DNA of 64,000 nt, from contig DAOTXR010000031.1 in the NCBI GenBank assembly GCA_034435375.1, positions 1 through 64,000 on the forward strand, in the 5' to 3' direction. Positions 34,672-42,260 of the stretch are shown piece by piece. This DNA comes from DAOTXR01 sp034435375. Lineage in GTDB: Bacteria > Chloroflexota > Anaerolineae > Aggregatilineales > UBA3940. Position 1 is the first letter of the stretch. The number at the start of each line of letters is the position of its first letter. A model generated the notes under the pieces. It was not told where the DNA came from and did no database searches. It saw only the letters and a program-made list of their open reading frames with translations. Both the position numbers and the translations under genes were made by a program.

Positions 34672-36558
34672 CTAAGGTATCCACGCCGGATTGAGGTCGT
34701 CGGCGGTGTTGTCGGTCAGCTGGATCGCCTCAGCCTCACAACCTTCCTCTGGTGAGCGGCAATTGGTTCGGATCAGGTACAGCTCAAAGTCGCCCTCGCC
34801 GCTCCGATCTGAGGCAAAGACCAGATAGCGCCCATCGGGTGACCAGGTCGGCTCGACATCGTTGGAAGTCTCGGCGGTGAGCTGGACCACCTGAGCACCG
34901 TTGGCGGCCATCACATACAGGTCGTTGTCTCCCCGCGCATAGGACACGAACGCGATCCGGTTCCCGTCGGGCGACCAGGCTGGAGAGCTATCGGACGAGC
35001 CTGTGCCGGGCAGTGGCTCATACTCGGTGGTGCCGGGCATCATCAGTGCAATCACCGACGGCAAGCCAGGGAAATCTGACGCAGCGAACACGATCCGCGA
35101 CCCGTCGGGTGACCACGCCGGATGCAGGTCGTAGCGCCCGGTGGTGACAGTGGTCAGCGCGTCTTCGCACGCCCCAGCCTGGGCCATACAGGCCGAGTTG
35201 AATGACATCAGGTCGCTGCCGCTGGCCGTCTCGCGCGAGAAGACCACTGTTCTCCCATCGGGCGACCAGGCCGGGTAGCGGTCCATCGACGTGGCCGTGG
35301 TCAACTGCGTCCGGTTTGCGCCTCTGGCATCCATCACAAATAGGTCATCATCACCCGACTGGTCAGATACGAACACGACCTGTTCGCCGTTGGGTGACCA
35401 GGAGGGCCAGCGGTCTTCCACATCGTTGTCGGTCACCTGGACAGCTATCCCTGTAGCCATGTCAAGCACGTAGATGTCGAAGTCTCCATCGCGGTTTGAG
35501 GCGAAGGCGATCCGGCCCTGGGCAAAGGGCAAAGCTGTTGGTGAGAGTGCACCGGTCGGAGCTGGGGCCTCGGTGGCCACTGGCGCGGCGCTGGTCTGGC
35601 CCGGAGGCACGATGCCGGGAGGGAGGGTCGCCTCGGTGGCGACGCTGCCGTGGGTCGTGGGTTCTCCCCCGCTGATCGAGAGGGCGGGAATGCGGCTCCA
35701 GATCACAAGGGCTAGGACGAGCAATGCGATCAGCGCCACCGCCCCGACGGCCATCCAGACCTGGCGCGGTTCCCAGCGGCGAGGCCGGTCGGCCTGGCCG
35801 ACATCTTCCCTGGTCTCGCCACGGATGGCTGCCAACAGTTGGCGGGTAATCGGCCCAAAGCCGCCATGTTGCTCTGTGTGAGGAGGGCGTGGCGCATGGG
35901 TGAGGGCAGGGGAAGGCGGCGGCTGGACTCGCACTTCCACTTCGACCCTATGCTCTCTTTCTTCCTCTGCCTGCTCCAGGGCGTGCATCTGCGCGATCTC
36001 ACGCTCTTCCTCTTCGGTCAGGATGATGGGCGGCAACTCCCCGGTCACGGTGTCAAACCAAGGGATGAAGTCCTCCGGCAGTTCTCCCCCTGGGCTGTAG
36101 GCCGCCGCGCCGGGCTGGGCAGCCCCTGCCGGGCGGGGCCGTCGCGCCGGCGGCACGCGTCGCCACGACCGTTGCCGGGCGAGCTGCACCAACTGCTCGA
36201 ACGTCTCCAGTGTCAGGGGTTGAAACTCACCTGTAGGGGCCTGAAACTGTGGGACATAATGTTCGGGGGTCTCACCACGGGCATGGGCGCTGAGGACCTG
36301 CTCGATCTCCTCAATGGTCTCTTCGGTGATCGGCTGAAGCTCGCCGGTGGTCGTCACGAATTTGGGGATGACGCCGGGGGGATACTCGCCGATGGGCGGC
36401 AGCGCAGAAGGCTGAGCCGGCGGTTGGGTCGGCGCGGCTTCGGGCCGGGGCGTCTCGCGCTGCAGCGGCAGCAATTCGTCCTCAGGAGGTTCGGGCTGGA
36501 TCGGTTCGAGTGGTCTTCTGCCGCGCAAACTACGGCCTTCGATCAATTCGTCAGACAT
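34672..36558 (-). CDS. Single-pass membrane protein with TGE repeats and PD40 beta-propeller
   Basis: This is a 628-residue protein. The cytoplasmic N-terminal third has three repeats of about 28 residues with pattern (V/I)P-x-F-x4-TGE-x2-P(I/L) followed by an acidic helix: IPKFVTTTGELQPITEETIE, VPQFQAPTGEFQPLTLETFE, IPWFDTVTGELPPIILTEEE. A Pro-rich linker, one membrane helix (about 270-290, VWMAVGAVALIALLVLALVIW) and an outer TolB-like propeller follow. The propeller has at least six PD40 blades (RWPSWSPNGEQVVFVSDQSGDDDLFVMD, PAWSPDGRTVVF and so on). The domain order suggests sensing outside and a partner inside. The ATG follows a nitrilase remnant by 16 bases. The TGE repeat is not one I recognise. 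Confidence 0.82.
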   Translation of the reverse strand: MSDELIEGRSLRGRRPLEPIQPEPPEDELLPLQRETPRPEAAPTQPPAQPSALPPIGEYPPGVIPKFVTTTGELQPITEETIEEIEQVLSAHARGETPEHYVPQFQAPTGEFQPLTLETFEQLVQLARQRSWRRVPPARRPRPAGAAQPGAAAYSPGGELPEDFIPWFDTVTGELPPIILTEEEEREIAQMHALEQAEEEREHRVEVEVRVQPPPSPALTHAPRPPHTEQHGGFGPITRQLLAAIRGETREDVGQADRPRRWEPRQVWMAVGAVALIALLVLALVIWSRIPALSISGGEPTTHGSVATEATLPPGIVPPGQTSAAPVATEAPAPTGALSPTALPFAQGRIAFASNRDGDFDIYVLDMATGIAVQVTDNDVEDRWPSWSPNGEQVVFVSDQSGDDDLFVMDARGANRTQLTTATSMDRYPAWSPDGRTVVFSRETASGSDLMSFNSACMAQAGACEDALTTVTTGRYDLHPAWSPDGSRIVFAASDFPGLPSVIALMMPGTTEYEPLPGTGSSDSSPAWSPDGNRIAFVSYARGDNDLYVMAANGAQVVQLTAETSNDVEPTWSPDGRYLVFASDRSGEGDFELYLIRTNCRSPEEGCEAEAIQLTDNTADDLNPAWIP

Positions 36559-36574
36559 GCGGATCGCCTCGTTC

Positions 36575-36868
36575 TTATGTGGTGGTCTGCCAGACTTCAG
36601 ACGATGGTCGCCTCGCTGATCGCCTCATGGCAGGGATCAGCAACAGGAACCTGCCTGCCGGCGCCCGCAATTGGGAGCGGGCCGCGTCGCTGCGTGCGAC
36701 CCACTCCCGCACGTTGGCGTTGGGATCGAGCACTAGCGAACCAGTCAACACGTATTCTGGACACACCATCAGATCGCCCTCACTGGTGTCGATCAGGCGT
36801 TGGACGGCTTGGAGGTTGTGCTCGATGTCACCGCGGACGATCTCGGGTTGGAGCAACGAGAGTCGCAT
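36575..36868 (-). pseudogene. Truncated carbon-nitrogen hydrolase (nitrilase superfamily) remnant
   Basis: The 97-codon frame begins like a nitrilase-superfamily enzyme: MRLSLLQPEIVRGDIEHNLQAVQ, then DLMVCPEYVLTGSLV, where the Glu of CPEY matches the first catalytic residue. Full enzymes are about 270 residues with later Lys and Cys; both are missing here. The homology fades around residue 75 and the frame ends 16 bases before the PD40 gene. AAGGA precedes the ATG, so translation may still start. It looks like the 5' end of a gene whose remainder was deleted. Confidence 0.6.
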
Positions 36869-36982
36869 GGTGTGGTTCCTTGTGGCAGCCGGATGTAGTG
36901 CTGCTAAGATTATACCAGAATCGCAAGTCAAGCATGGGCAGGGCAGATCGGCAACAAAAAGACCCCGGCTGAGCGGGGCCGA

Positions 36983-37055
36983 TGCGCCAGGCAGGACTCG
37001 AACCTGCAACACCCAGCTCCGTAGGCTGGTGCTCTATCCATTGAGCTACTGGCGC
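36983..37055 (-). tRNA. tRNA-Arg (anticodon ACG)
   Basis: Acceptor GCGCCAG/CTGGCGC, discriminator A. Anticodon stem CCAGC/GCTGG frames loop CTACGGA. The A at position 34 would be edited to inosine. T-arm GCAGGTTCGAGTCCTGC is intact. Confidence 0.95.
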
Positions 37056-37069
37056 AATTACGAGAAAAT

Positions 37070-37098
37070 AGTGTACCACGCTCGATGCGTTTGGGCAA
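37070..37098 (-). promoter_or_regulatory. Promoter of tRNA-Arg(ACG)
   Basis: On the minus strand TTGCCC and TACACT are 17 bases apart, ending 14 bases before the tRNA. The GCGTGGTAC run also occurs in the tRNA-Ser promoter. Confidence 0.65.
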
Positions 37099-37239
37099 TA
37101 GGCCGTTGCGCAAGATTTCGGGCAGCGAGCCGGCGTTGGGTATTCTGGATACGACAGGTCTGGAACTGGCGGTGGGATTCTGGTAGACTCGGTGTCGGTG
37201 GCGCCGAGGAGATCATAGGCATGGAAGGAGGCATGGTGT

Positions 37240-37425
37240 ATGCCGCTGTTTTATCTGAGACCGTTTGACTTCCACCCCGAGAGACGCAAACGCAGGCCGC
37301 GTCTGATTGAGTTTGAGATGGAGGGCGTGCTGCTCTACATGGTCATTGGCGTGGTGGGGCTGGCTTTCTTTGCCGCCTTCATTGTTATGCCGGCGCTGGC
37401 TGTCCTCGGGCAGAGTGTCCCGTAA
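37240..37425 (+). CDS. Small single-pass membrane protein
   Basis: The 61-codon frame begins with a basic, aromatic stretch (MPLFYLRPFDFHPERRKRRPR) and then one hydrophobic helix of about 24 residues (LLYMVIGVVGLAFFAAFIVMPALAV). AAGGAGG lies eight bases upstream of the ATG, which is strong support for a real gene. The positive-inside rule puts the N-terminus in the cytoplasm. No homologue comes to mind. It ends just before the serS promoter. Confidence 0.6.
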   Translation: MPLFYLRPFDFHPERRKRRPRLIEFEMEGVLLYMVIGVVGLAFFAAFIVMPALAVLGQSVP

Positions 37426-37432
37426 CAACCTG

Positions 37433-37461
37433 TTGACGCTGCCAGAACAGCATGTTAAACT
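37433..37461 (+). promoter_or_regulatory. Promoter of the serS T-box leader
   Basis: TTGACG and TAAACT are separated by 17 bases, placing the transcription start near 37468 and giving a leader of about 300 bases. Confidence 0.65.
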
Positions 37462-37467
37462 GCTGCA

Positions 37468-37740
37468 TACAATGGCATAGGCATCGACTCAGACGGAGCC
37501 AGGGCGTTCACTGCGCTTGGCAGAGAGGCGCCGGACAGGTGCAAGGCGCCAGCGCTAGACGCCTGAGACGACGTTGAGGGTGTCGTCTCATCCATCCACT
37601 CCTGAGCACGTTGCTCTGAGGAAATGCAGAGCCGGGTCTGCCCGTTACAGCAATCCATGAGGGGCAGTGCCGTGCATTGCCCGAACTCAGGTGGTACCAC
37701 GGGGAAGTCCCTCGTCCTGAAGCCAGGCGAGGGTTTTTTG
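37468..37740 (+). promoter_or_regulatory. T-box riboswitch leader of serS
   Basis: The leader carries the T-box core AGGTGGTACCACG at 37689-37701 and a terminator (CCCTCG/CGAGGG with inner CCT/AGG) followed by six T at 37709-37739. Upstream are candidate Stem I (closing CTCAG/CTGAG, about 37478-37567) and a GAGACGAC/GTCGTCTC hairpin. Uncharged tRNA pairing to the T-box bulge would favour the antiterminator and raise serS expression. The specifier triplet could not be fixed by eye. The UGGN element reads TGGT. Confidence 0.88.
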
Positions 37741-37767
37741 GTGTACAGGCTCACAAGGGGGAGAGCT

Positions 37768-39063
37768 ATGTTAGATATCCGTCTCATTCGGGAACAGCCA
37801 GAACGGGTCAAGCAGGCCATGCGTGACCTCAACGATGAAGAGGCGATCTCGCGCATCGACCTGATCCTTGAGCTGGATGAGCGCCGCCGGGCGCTGCTCC
37901 AGGAGGTCGAGGACATGCGCGCCGAGCGCAACAAGTCCAGCAAGATCATTGGCTTCACCCGCGATCCCAAAGAGCGTGAGACCAAGATCGGGCAGATGAA
38001 GGCGCTGAGCGCGCGCCTGGAGAAGCTAGAGGCCGATCTGCGTGAGATCGAGGAGACTCTGGCCGAAGAAATGCTGTGGGTTCCCAACCTGCCTGCCGCT
38101 GACGTGCCGATCGGCCCCGACGAGTCGCACAACGTCGTGCTCCGTCAGGAAGGCACGCTGCCCACCTTCGACTTTGAACCGCTGCCGCACTGGGACCTTG
38201 GCCTCATACTGGATGTCATCGACTTCGAGCGTGGAGCTAAGCTCTCCGGTTCGCGCTTTTACGTGCTTAAGGGGCTGGGAGCCCGTCTCCAGCGAGCGTT
38301 GATCACCTGGATGCTGGATGTTCACACGAATGAGCACGGCTATACGGAAGTGTATCCCCCCTTTATGGTGCGCAGCCATTGCATGGTCGGGACAGGCAAT
38401 CTGCCCAAGTTTGGCGAGAATCTCTACCACGACCATGAGGAGGATTTCTGGTGGGTGCCAACCGCTGAGGTGCCGGTGACCAACCTGCATCGCGACGAAA
38501 TCCTGGACGGTGAAAAGCTGCCCTTGTACTACGTAGCCTACACGCCGTGCTTCCGCCGCGAGAAGATGAGCGCCGGGCGTGACGTGCGTGGCATCAAGCG
38601 TGGCCACCAGTTCGACAAAGTGGAGCTGGTCAAGATCGTGGCGGGCGATCCGGACGTGTCGGATCAAGAACACCACAAGCTGCTGGCCGATGCCGAGGAC
38701 ATCGCGCGGCGATTGGGGCTGCCCTACCGCATTGTCCAGATGTGCACCGGCGATCTGAGCTTTGTAGCCGCCAAGAAGTACGACATCGAGGTGTGGGCTG
38801 CCGGATCGCAGGAGTGGCTGGAGGTGTCTTCGGTATCGAACTTTCACGATTTTCAGGCGCGGCGTATGAACCTGCGCTACCGTCCGGCCAAAGGCGAGAA
38901 GCCAGAGTTTGCCCATACGCTGAACGGGTCAGGGTTAGCACTGCCGCGAGTGATGATCGGCATCCTGGAGAACTACCAACAACGTGATGGCTCGGTGGTG
39001 ATCCCGGAGGTATTGCGCCCGTATATGGGGGGCGCGACGGTGATCCCGGTGCCGGAACGGTGA
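37768..39063 (+). CDS. serS: Seryl-tRNA synthetase
   Basis: This 431-residue class II synthetase charges tRNA-Ser (and tRNA-Sec where present). It has the N-terminal coiled-coil arm (about 25-105) that contacts the long variable arm of tRNA-Ser. The catalytic domain shows motif 2 (PCFRREKMSAGRDVRGIKRGHQFDKVE) and motif 3 (LNGSGLALPRVMIGILENYQ), and the WLEVSSVSNFHDFQARRMNLRYR segment. GGGGGAG lies just before the ATG; a longer frame runs into the T-box terminator and is not used. Expression is set by the T-box leader, and two tRNA-Ser genes lie about 12 kb away. Confidence 0.97.
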   Translation: MLDIRLIREQPERVKQAMRDLNDEEAISRIDLILELDERRRALLQEVEDMRAERNKSSKIIGFTRDPKERETKIGQMKALSARLEKLEADLREIEETLAEEMLWVPNLPAADVPIGPDESHNVVLRQEGTLPTFDFEPLPHWDLGLILDVIDFERGAKLSGSRFYVLKGLGARLQRALITWMLDVHTNEHGYTEVYPPFMVRSHCMVGTGNLPKFGENLYHDHEEDFWWVPTAEVPVTNLHRDEILDGEKLPLYYVAYTPCFRREKMSAGRDVRGIKRGHQFDKVELVKIVAGDPDVSDQEHHKLLADAEDIARRLGLPYRIVQMCTGDLSFVAAKKYDIEVWAAGSQEWLEVSSVSNFHDFQARRMNLRYRPAKGEKPEFAHTLNGSGLALPRVMIGILENYQQRDGSVVIPEVLRPYMGGATVIPVPER

Positions 39064-39455
39064 GACTTGCGGCGATTGGAGATGAGGCCGCGGAGGGGGA
39101 TGAGCCGGCGAGAGTCTCCTCTGGCGATGTCTGTCTGGCCATCAAGTATGGCGCCGCTGCGCTTGGAACTGGGGGCTGATGCGCTGCCGGGCAGTGGAGT
39201 CCGCATTGCTGCCGTGCAGCACATCAACCTGTACGTCGGCGATCGGTCTGGATTGTTGGCGTGGCGGCGCTCCTGATCCTCCCCACGATTGACGACAGCG
39301 TGGTGTGGAGAGAGGCGCTCAGGCTGCGTTGCCATTCTCTCCCCAGGAGCTGATCGAAGACGCACGGGCCACGAAGACAGGATCGCGTCTCTTTTTGTCC
39401 TTCAATGCCTCACAGCCATGCTTTCCCACGCTCGCCATCCCTGCCCTGGCCCAAT

Positions 39456-39484
39456 TTGGCGTATCAGCGGGCGGTTGCTACAAT
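39456..39484 (+). promoter_or_regulatory. Candidate promoter of the PP2C-FGE gene
   Basis: TTGGCG and TACAAT are separated by 17 bases. The start codon is about 180 bases downstream. Confidence 0.55.
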
Positions 39485-39515
39485 TGAACACTGCTATTTC
39501 GGCGAATCATGGTGA

Positions 39516-39535
39516 AGGCGCAGCACGCTGCGCCT
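39516..39535. other. Hairpin in the PP2C-FGE leader
   Basis: AGGCGCAG and CTGCGCCT pair perfectly around a CACG loop, inside the predicted 5' leader. No T-run follows, so it is not a clear terminator. Confidence 0.35.
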
Positions 39536-39665
39536 CGACAGCCCTTCGGCCCTGCGTTGTGTTTCGTTGAGCATGGAATGGACAATGGGGATGCTGTGCG
39601 GTCAACGGTGAGGTTGACTGCAATCTGTAGACTAACAGCCGAAAAATTCGGCACGGAAGGCGATT

Positions 39666-42086
39666 ATGAGTCCTTCGAGACTGACCGCTGAGATCTGGCC
39701 CATCACAGATGCCGGGCAAGCCGAGAGCAACCAGGACTATGTTCTCGTCTACCACCCCGGCGATGAGCAGCAGGCCCGCTATGCGGGCAGCCTGTACGTG
39801 GTGGCCGATGGAGAGGGGGGCGGCCAGCAGGGGCAGCTTGCCAGCCGCTATGCTGCTCAGAAAGTTATGCATGTCTACTATTCCAGCGACGAGCCTGACC
39901 TGGGCCTCCGCCTGCGCGAGGCGGTCCTGGCTGCCAATGCTGATCTGTTCGAATACGCCCGGCAACGCCCTGAGCTGGTCAAGTTAAGCACGACGTTCGT
40001 TGCTGCGGTGCTGCGAGGTGAGCAGATGCACGTCGCCTCCGTGGGTGACAGCCGCGCTTACCTCGTTCGCGACGGCCAGATCCGCCAGATCACCCGCGAC
40101 CACACCCTGGTGCAGCAGCTCCTGGAAGAAGGGGCCATCACGCCTGAGGAAGCCCGCGAGCACCCCCGGCGCGATGTGGTGCTCCGCACCATTGGGGCGC
40201 AGGCAGAAGTGACGGTGGACATTGTCGATCTGCGTCTGCGCCCTGACGACGTGATTGTGCTGTGTACGGATGGTCTGACGCAGGCCGTTCGAGATGACGA
40301 GATCGCGCTGGTGGCGTCCTCCATGTCGCCACGGGACGCCGCCGAGGAGCTGATTCAGCGCGCCAAAGAGCGTGGCGGCAAGGATAACATCACCCTGGTA
40401 GCGGGCTTGGTGCGCGACGGCGCGCCGCTTGAGGTCGAAGTTCCCCACACATGGGACGGCCTGCCCCCTAGCTTTGAGGCCCAGCCGGCCCTGGCTGTGC
40501 CTCGCGCTGTTCGGCCTGAGCCGCCTGCTCCGCCCACTGAGCCTTCGCAGCCGACGGAGCATCTGGCCGAGACGGTGCGTGCACGTCGCATCACCTCTGA
40601 GGAGGCCGCGGCGGATGCCTGGCAGGAGGCAGCGCCCACGGCTCCGGAGGGATTGCCCGCGCCGCCTTACCAGCAGCCGGTGCAGCCTGCGCCACCCTAT
40701 GGCGCTCCTGCGCAAGGATACCCTGCGCCGCAGCCGCCCTCGCCGCGAGCGCCCTATCCGCCGCAGCCCTATGGGCCACGCGGTGCGCCAGGCGGCTCTC
40801 CCTCTCCTCCTGGCTACGCCATTGATCCAGTGACCGGCCTGCCGCCGGTTCCCCCGCAGCCTGCCCAGCCTGGTCAGGCCCCTGGCTGGACTGGGCCACA
40901 GCCTGCCGGGGGATATGCGCCACGCATCTATCAACCCCCGGCCCAGCCGAACCTGCGCGTGCAGCGTCGTGGCGGAATCTCGCTAGGGGCGTTCGCCGTC
41001 GTGGGTTTGATAGCGATTATTATGACGGCGCTGATGGTCGTGATCTTGGTCAACCCCATGGGGTGGACTCTGCCTTTTATCGGTGGGGGCGAGGAGGAAG
41101 CCACGAGTCCGGTTGTCGGGCAGCCAGTGACCCAGGCTGCGCTCACCCAGCCAGTGGTCGCACCGCCATCGACGGCGGCTGTCACGCCCACTCCCAGCGT
41201 CGAGCCGTCGCCCACTACGCCAGTGACGCCGCCAGGCATGGTATACATCGATGGCGGGCCGTTCACGCGCGGTGTGACAGACGAAGAGGCTCAGGCGGCG
41301 GCGCTGGCCTGCATCAATGAGACGGTTGACGACCCACAACGTCGCCAGTTCTGCCGCCCGGAAAACTTCGGTGATGCCAAGCCGGTTGAGGAGATCACGC
41401 TCAGCGCCTTCTTTATCGACCTGACCGAGGTGACGAACCAAGCCTATGCCGGATGTGTAGCTGCCGGGGTCTGCACGCCGCCAGAAAACGTCGAGTTCTA
41501 CGACGATCCGAACTTTGCGCAGCATCCCGTGGTCTATGTCACCTATGAGCAGGCTACCCAGTATTGTCAATGGGCCGGAAAGCGCCTGCCGACCGAGGCG
41601 GAGTGGGAGAAGGCGGCTCGCTGGGATCCGGCCAGCGGAGCCTCTTATGTGTATCCCTGGGGCAACACCTTCGAGGTGGGCCGCGCCAACACGCTTTCGG
41701 CGGGTCTGGGTGGCCTGAGCGCCGTGCAGGCTTTCCCACGCGACCTCAGCCCGTCGGGGGTGCTGGGCATGGCTGGCAACGCCAGGGAGTGGGTGCAGGA
41801 CTGGTACTTTGGCAACTATGATGGCCTGGGGACGTTGAATCCGGTCCGCTTGGGGACACAGCCGCTGCCCGTGCCAGCGCGGGCGGCGCGTGGAGGCTCT
41901 TACCAAGACCTCGATTCGATGTCGCGAGCGGGGCATCGTTTTGATGTGAATGCCGTAAGTGCGGCTCCCTGGCTGAGTTTCCGGTGTGTGGCTGAAGTGG
42001 CGGGCGCTGCACCTCCTGCCGCCCCGACTGATGAGACGCCCGTGGTGGTGCCGACGCCCACGCCGACCAACACCCCTGTCCCTTAA
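39666..42086 (+). CDS. PP2C phosphatase fused via a membrane helix to a non-catalytic FGE/SUMF1-like domain
   Basis: This is an 806-residue protein. Residues 1-250 are a PP2C (PPM) Ser/Thr phosphatase with SNQD, VADGEGGG, SVGDSRAYLVR, CTDGLT and GGKDNITLV, the metal-binding Asp being present. A Pro/Gln-rich linker (about 260-425) leads to one membrane helix near 440-460 and a Thr/Pro stalk. The outer domain (about 520-780) has the FGE-sulfatase fold: PPGMVYIDGGPFTRG, AGKRLPTEAEWEKAAR, YPWGN, GMAGNAREWVQDW and RGGSYQDLDS. The two Cys that bacterial formylglycine-generating enzymes place after RGGSY are replaced here (by Asp and Ser), so it is probably a ligand-binding rather than oxidising domain. 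A role as a transmembrane sensor-phosphatase opposing a Ser/Thr kinase is inferred; no kinase is adjacent. Confidence 0.85.
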   Translation: MSPSRLTAEIWPITDAGQAESNQDYVLVYHPGDEQQARYAGSLYVVADGEGGGQQGQLASRYAAQKVMHVYYSSDEPDLGLRLREAVLAANADLFEYARQRPELVKLSTTFVAAVLRGEQMHVASVGDSRAYLVRDGQIRQITRDHTLVQQLLEEGAITPEEAREHPRRDVVLRTIGAQAEVTVDIVDLRLRPDDVIVLCTDGLTQAVRDDEIALVASSMSPRDAAEELIQRAKERGGKDNITLVAGLVRDGAPLEVEVPHTWDGLPPSFEAQPALAVPRAVRPEPPAPPTEPSQPTEHLAETVRARRITSEEAAADAWQEAAPTAPEGLPAPPYQQPVQPAPPYGAPAQGYPAPQPPSPRAPYPPQPYGPRGAPGGSPSPPGYAIDPVTGLPPVPPQPAQPGQAPGWTGPQPAGGYAPRIYQPPAQPNLRVQRRGGISLGAFAVVGLIAIIMTALMVVILVNPMGWTLPFIGGGEEEATSPVVGQPVTQAALTQPVVAPPSTAAVTPTPSVEPSPTTPVTPPGMVYIDGGPFTRGVTDEEAQAAALACINETVDDPQRRQFCRPENFGDAKPVEEITLSAFFIDLTEVTNQAYAGCVAAGVCTPPENVEFYDDPNFAQHPVVYVTYEQATQYCQWAGKRLPTEAEWEKAARWDPASGASYVYPWGNTFEVGRANTLSAGLGGLSAVQAFPRDLSPSGVLGMAGNAREWVQDWYFGNYDGLGTLNPVRLGTQPLPVPARAARGGSYQDLDSMSRAGHRFDVNAVSAAPWLSFRCVAEVAGAAPPAAPTDETPVVVPTPTPTNTPVP

Positions 42087-42260
42087 AAGGCCCAGGGGCT
42101 TTCCCAATGTCATGGGGTGGGACATACGCGATCTCTGAGGGTCAGACGTATCGCTTCAGACCGGATGGATCGGCGGCTGTCAGCTTGTGGCCATGTCATT
42201 CGTAAAGGTCAACGCAATCAACATCAGACTTCATTGAGAGGGGAAAGGAAGACGATCGAA

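Larger units (their letters stand above)
39064..39665. other. Intergenic region, possible coding remnants
   Basis: About 600 bases between serS and the PP2C gene. Short protein-like stretches occur in different frames, for example DARATKTGSRLFLSF around 39360-39405, but no frame is intact and none has a good ribosome site. A promoter at 39456-39484 and a hairpin at 39516-39535 serve the next gene. Confidence 0.5.

Noticed and set aside
37624..37767. Extended start for seryl-tRNA synthetase
   Set aside because: The extra codons lie in the T-box core and terminator.
38973..39365. Minus-strand frame overlapping the end of serS
   Set aside because: Arg/Ser/Pro-rich composition, no ribosome site, and overlap with serS coding sequence.
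41219..42000. Active formylglycine-generating enzyme
   Set aside because: The fold motifs are present but both Cys after RGGSY are replaced, so sulfatase-activating chemistry is unlikely.
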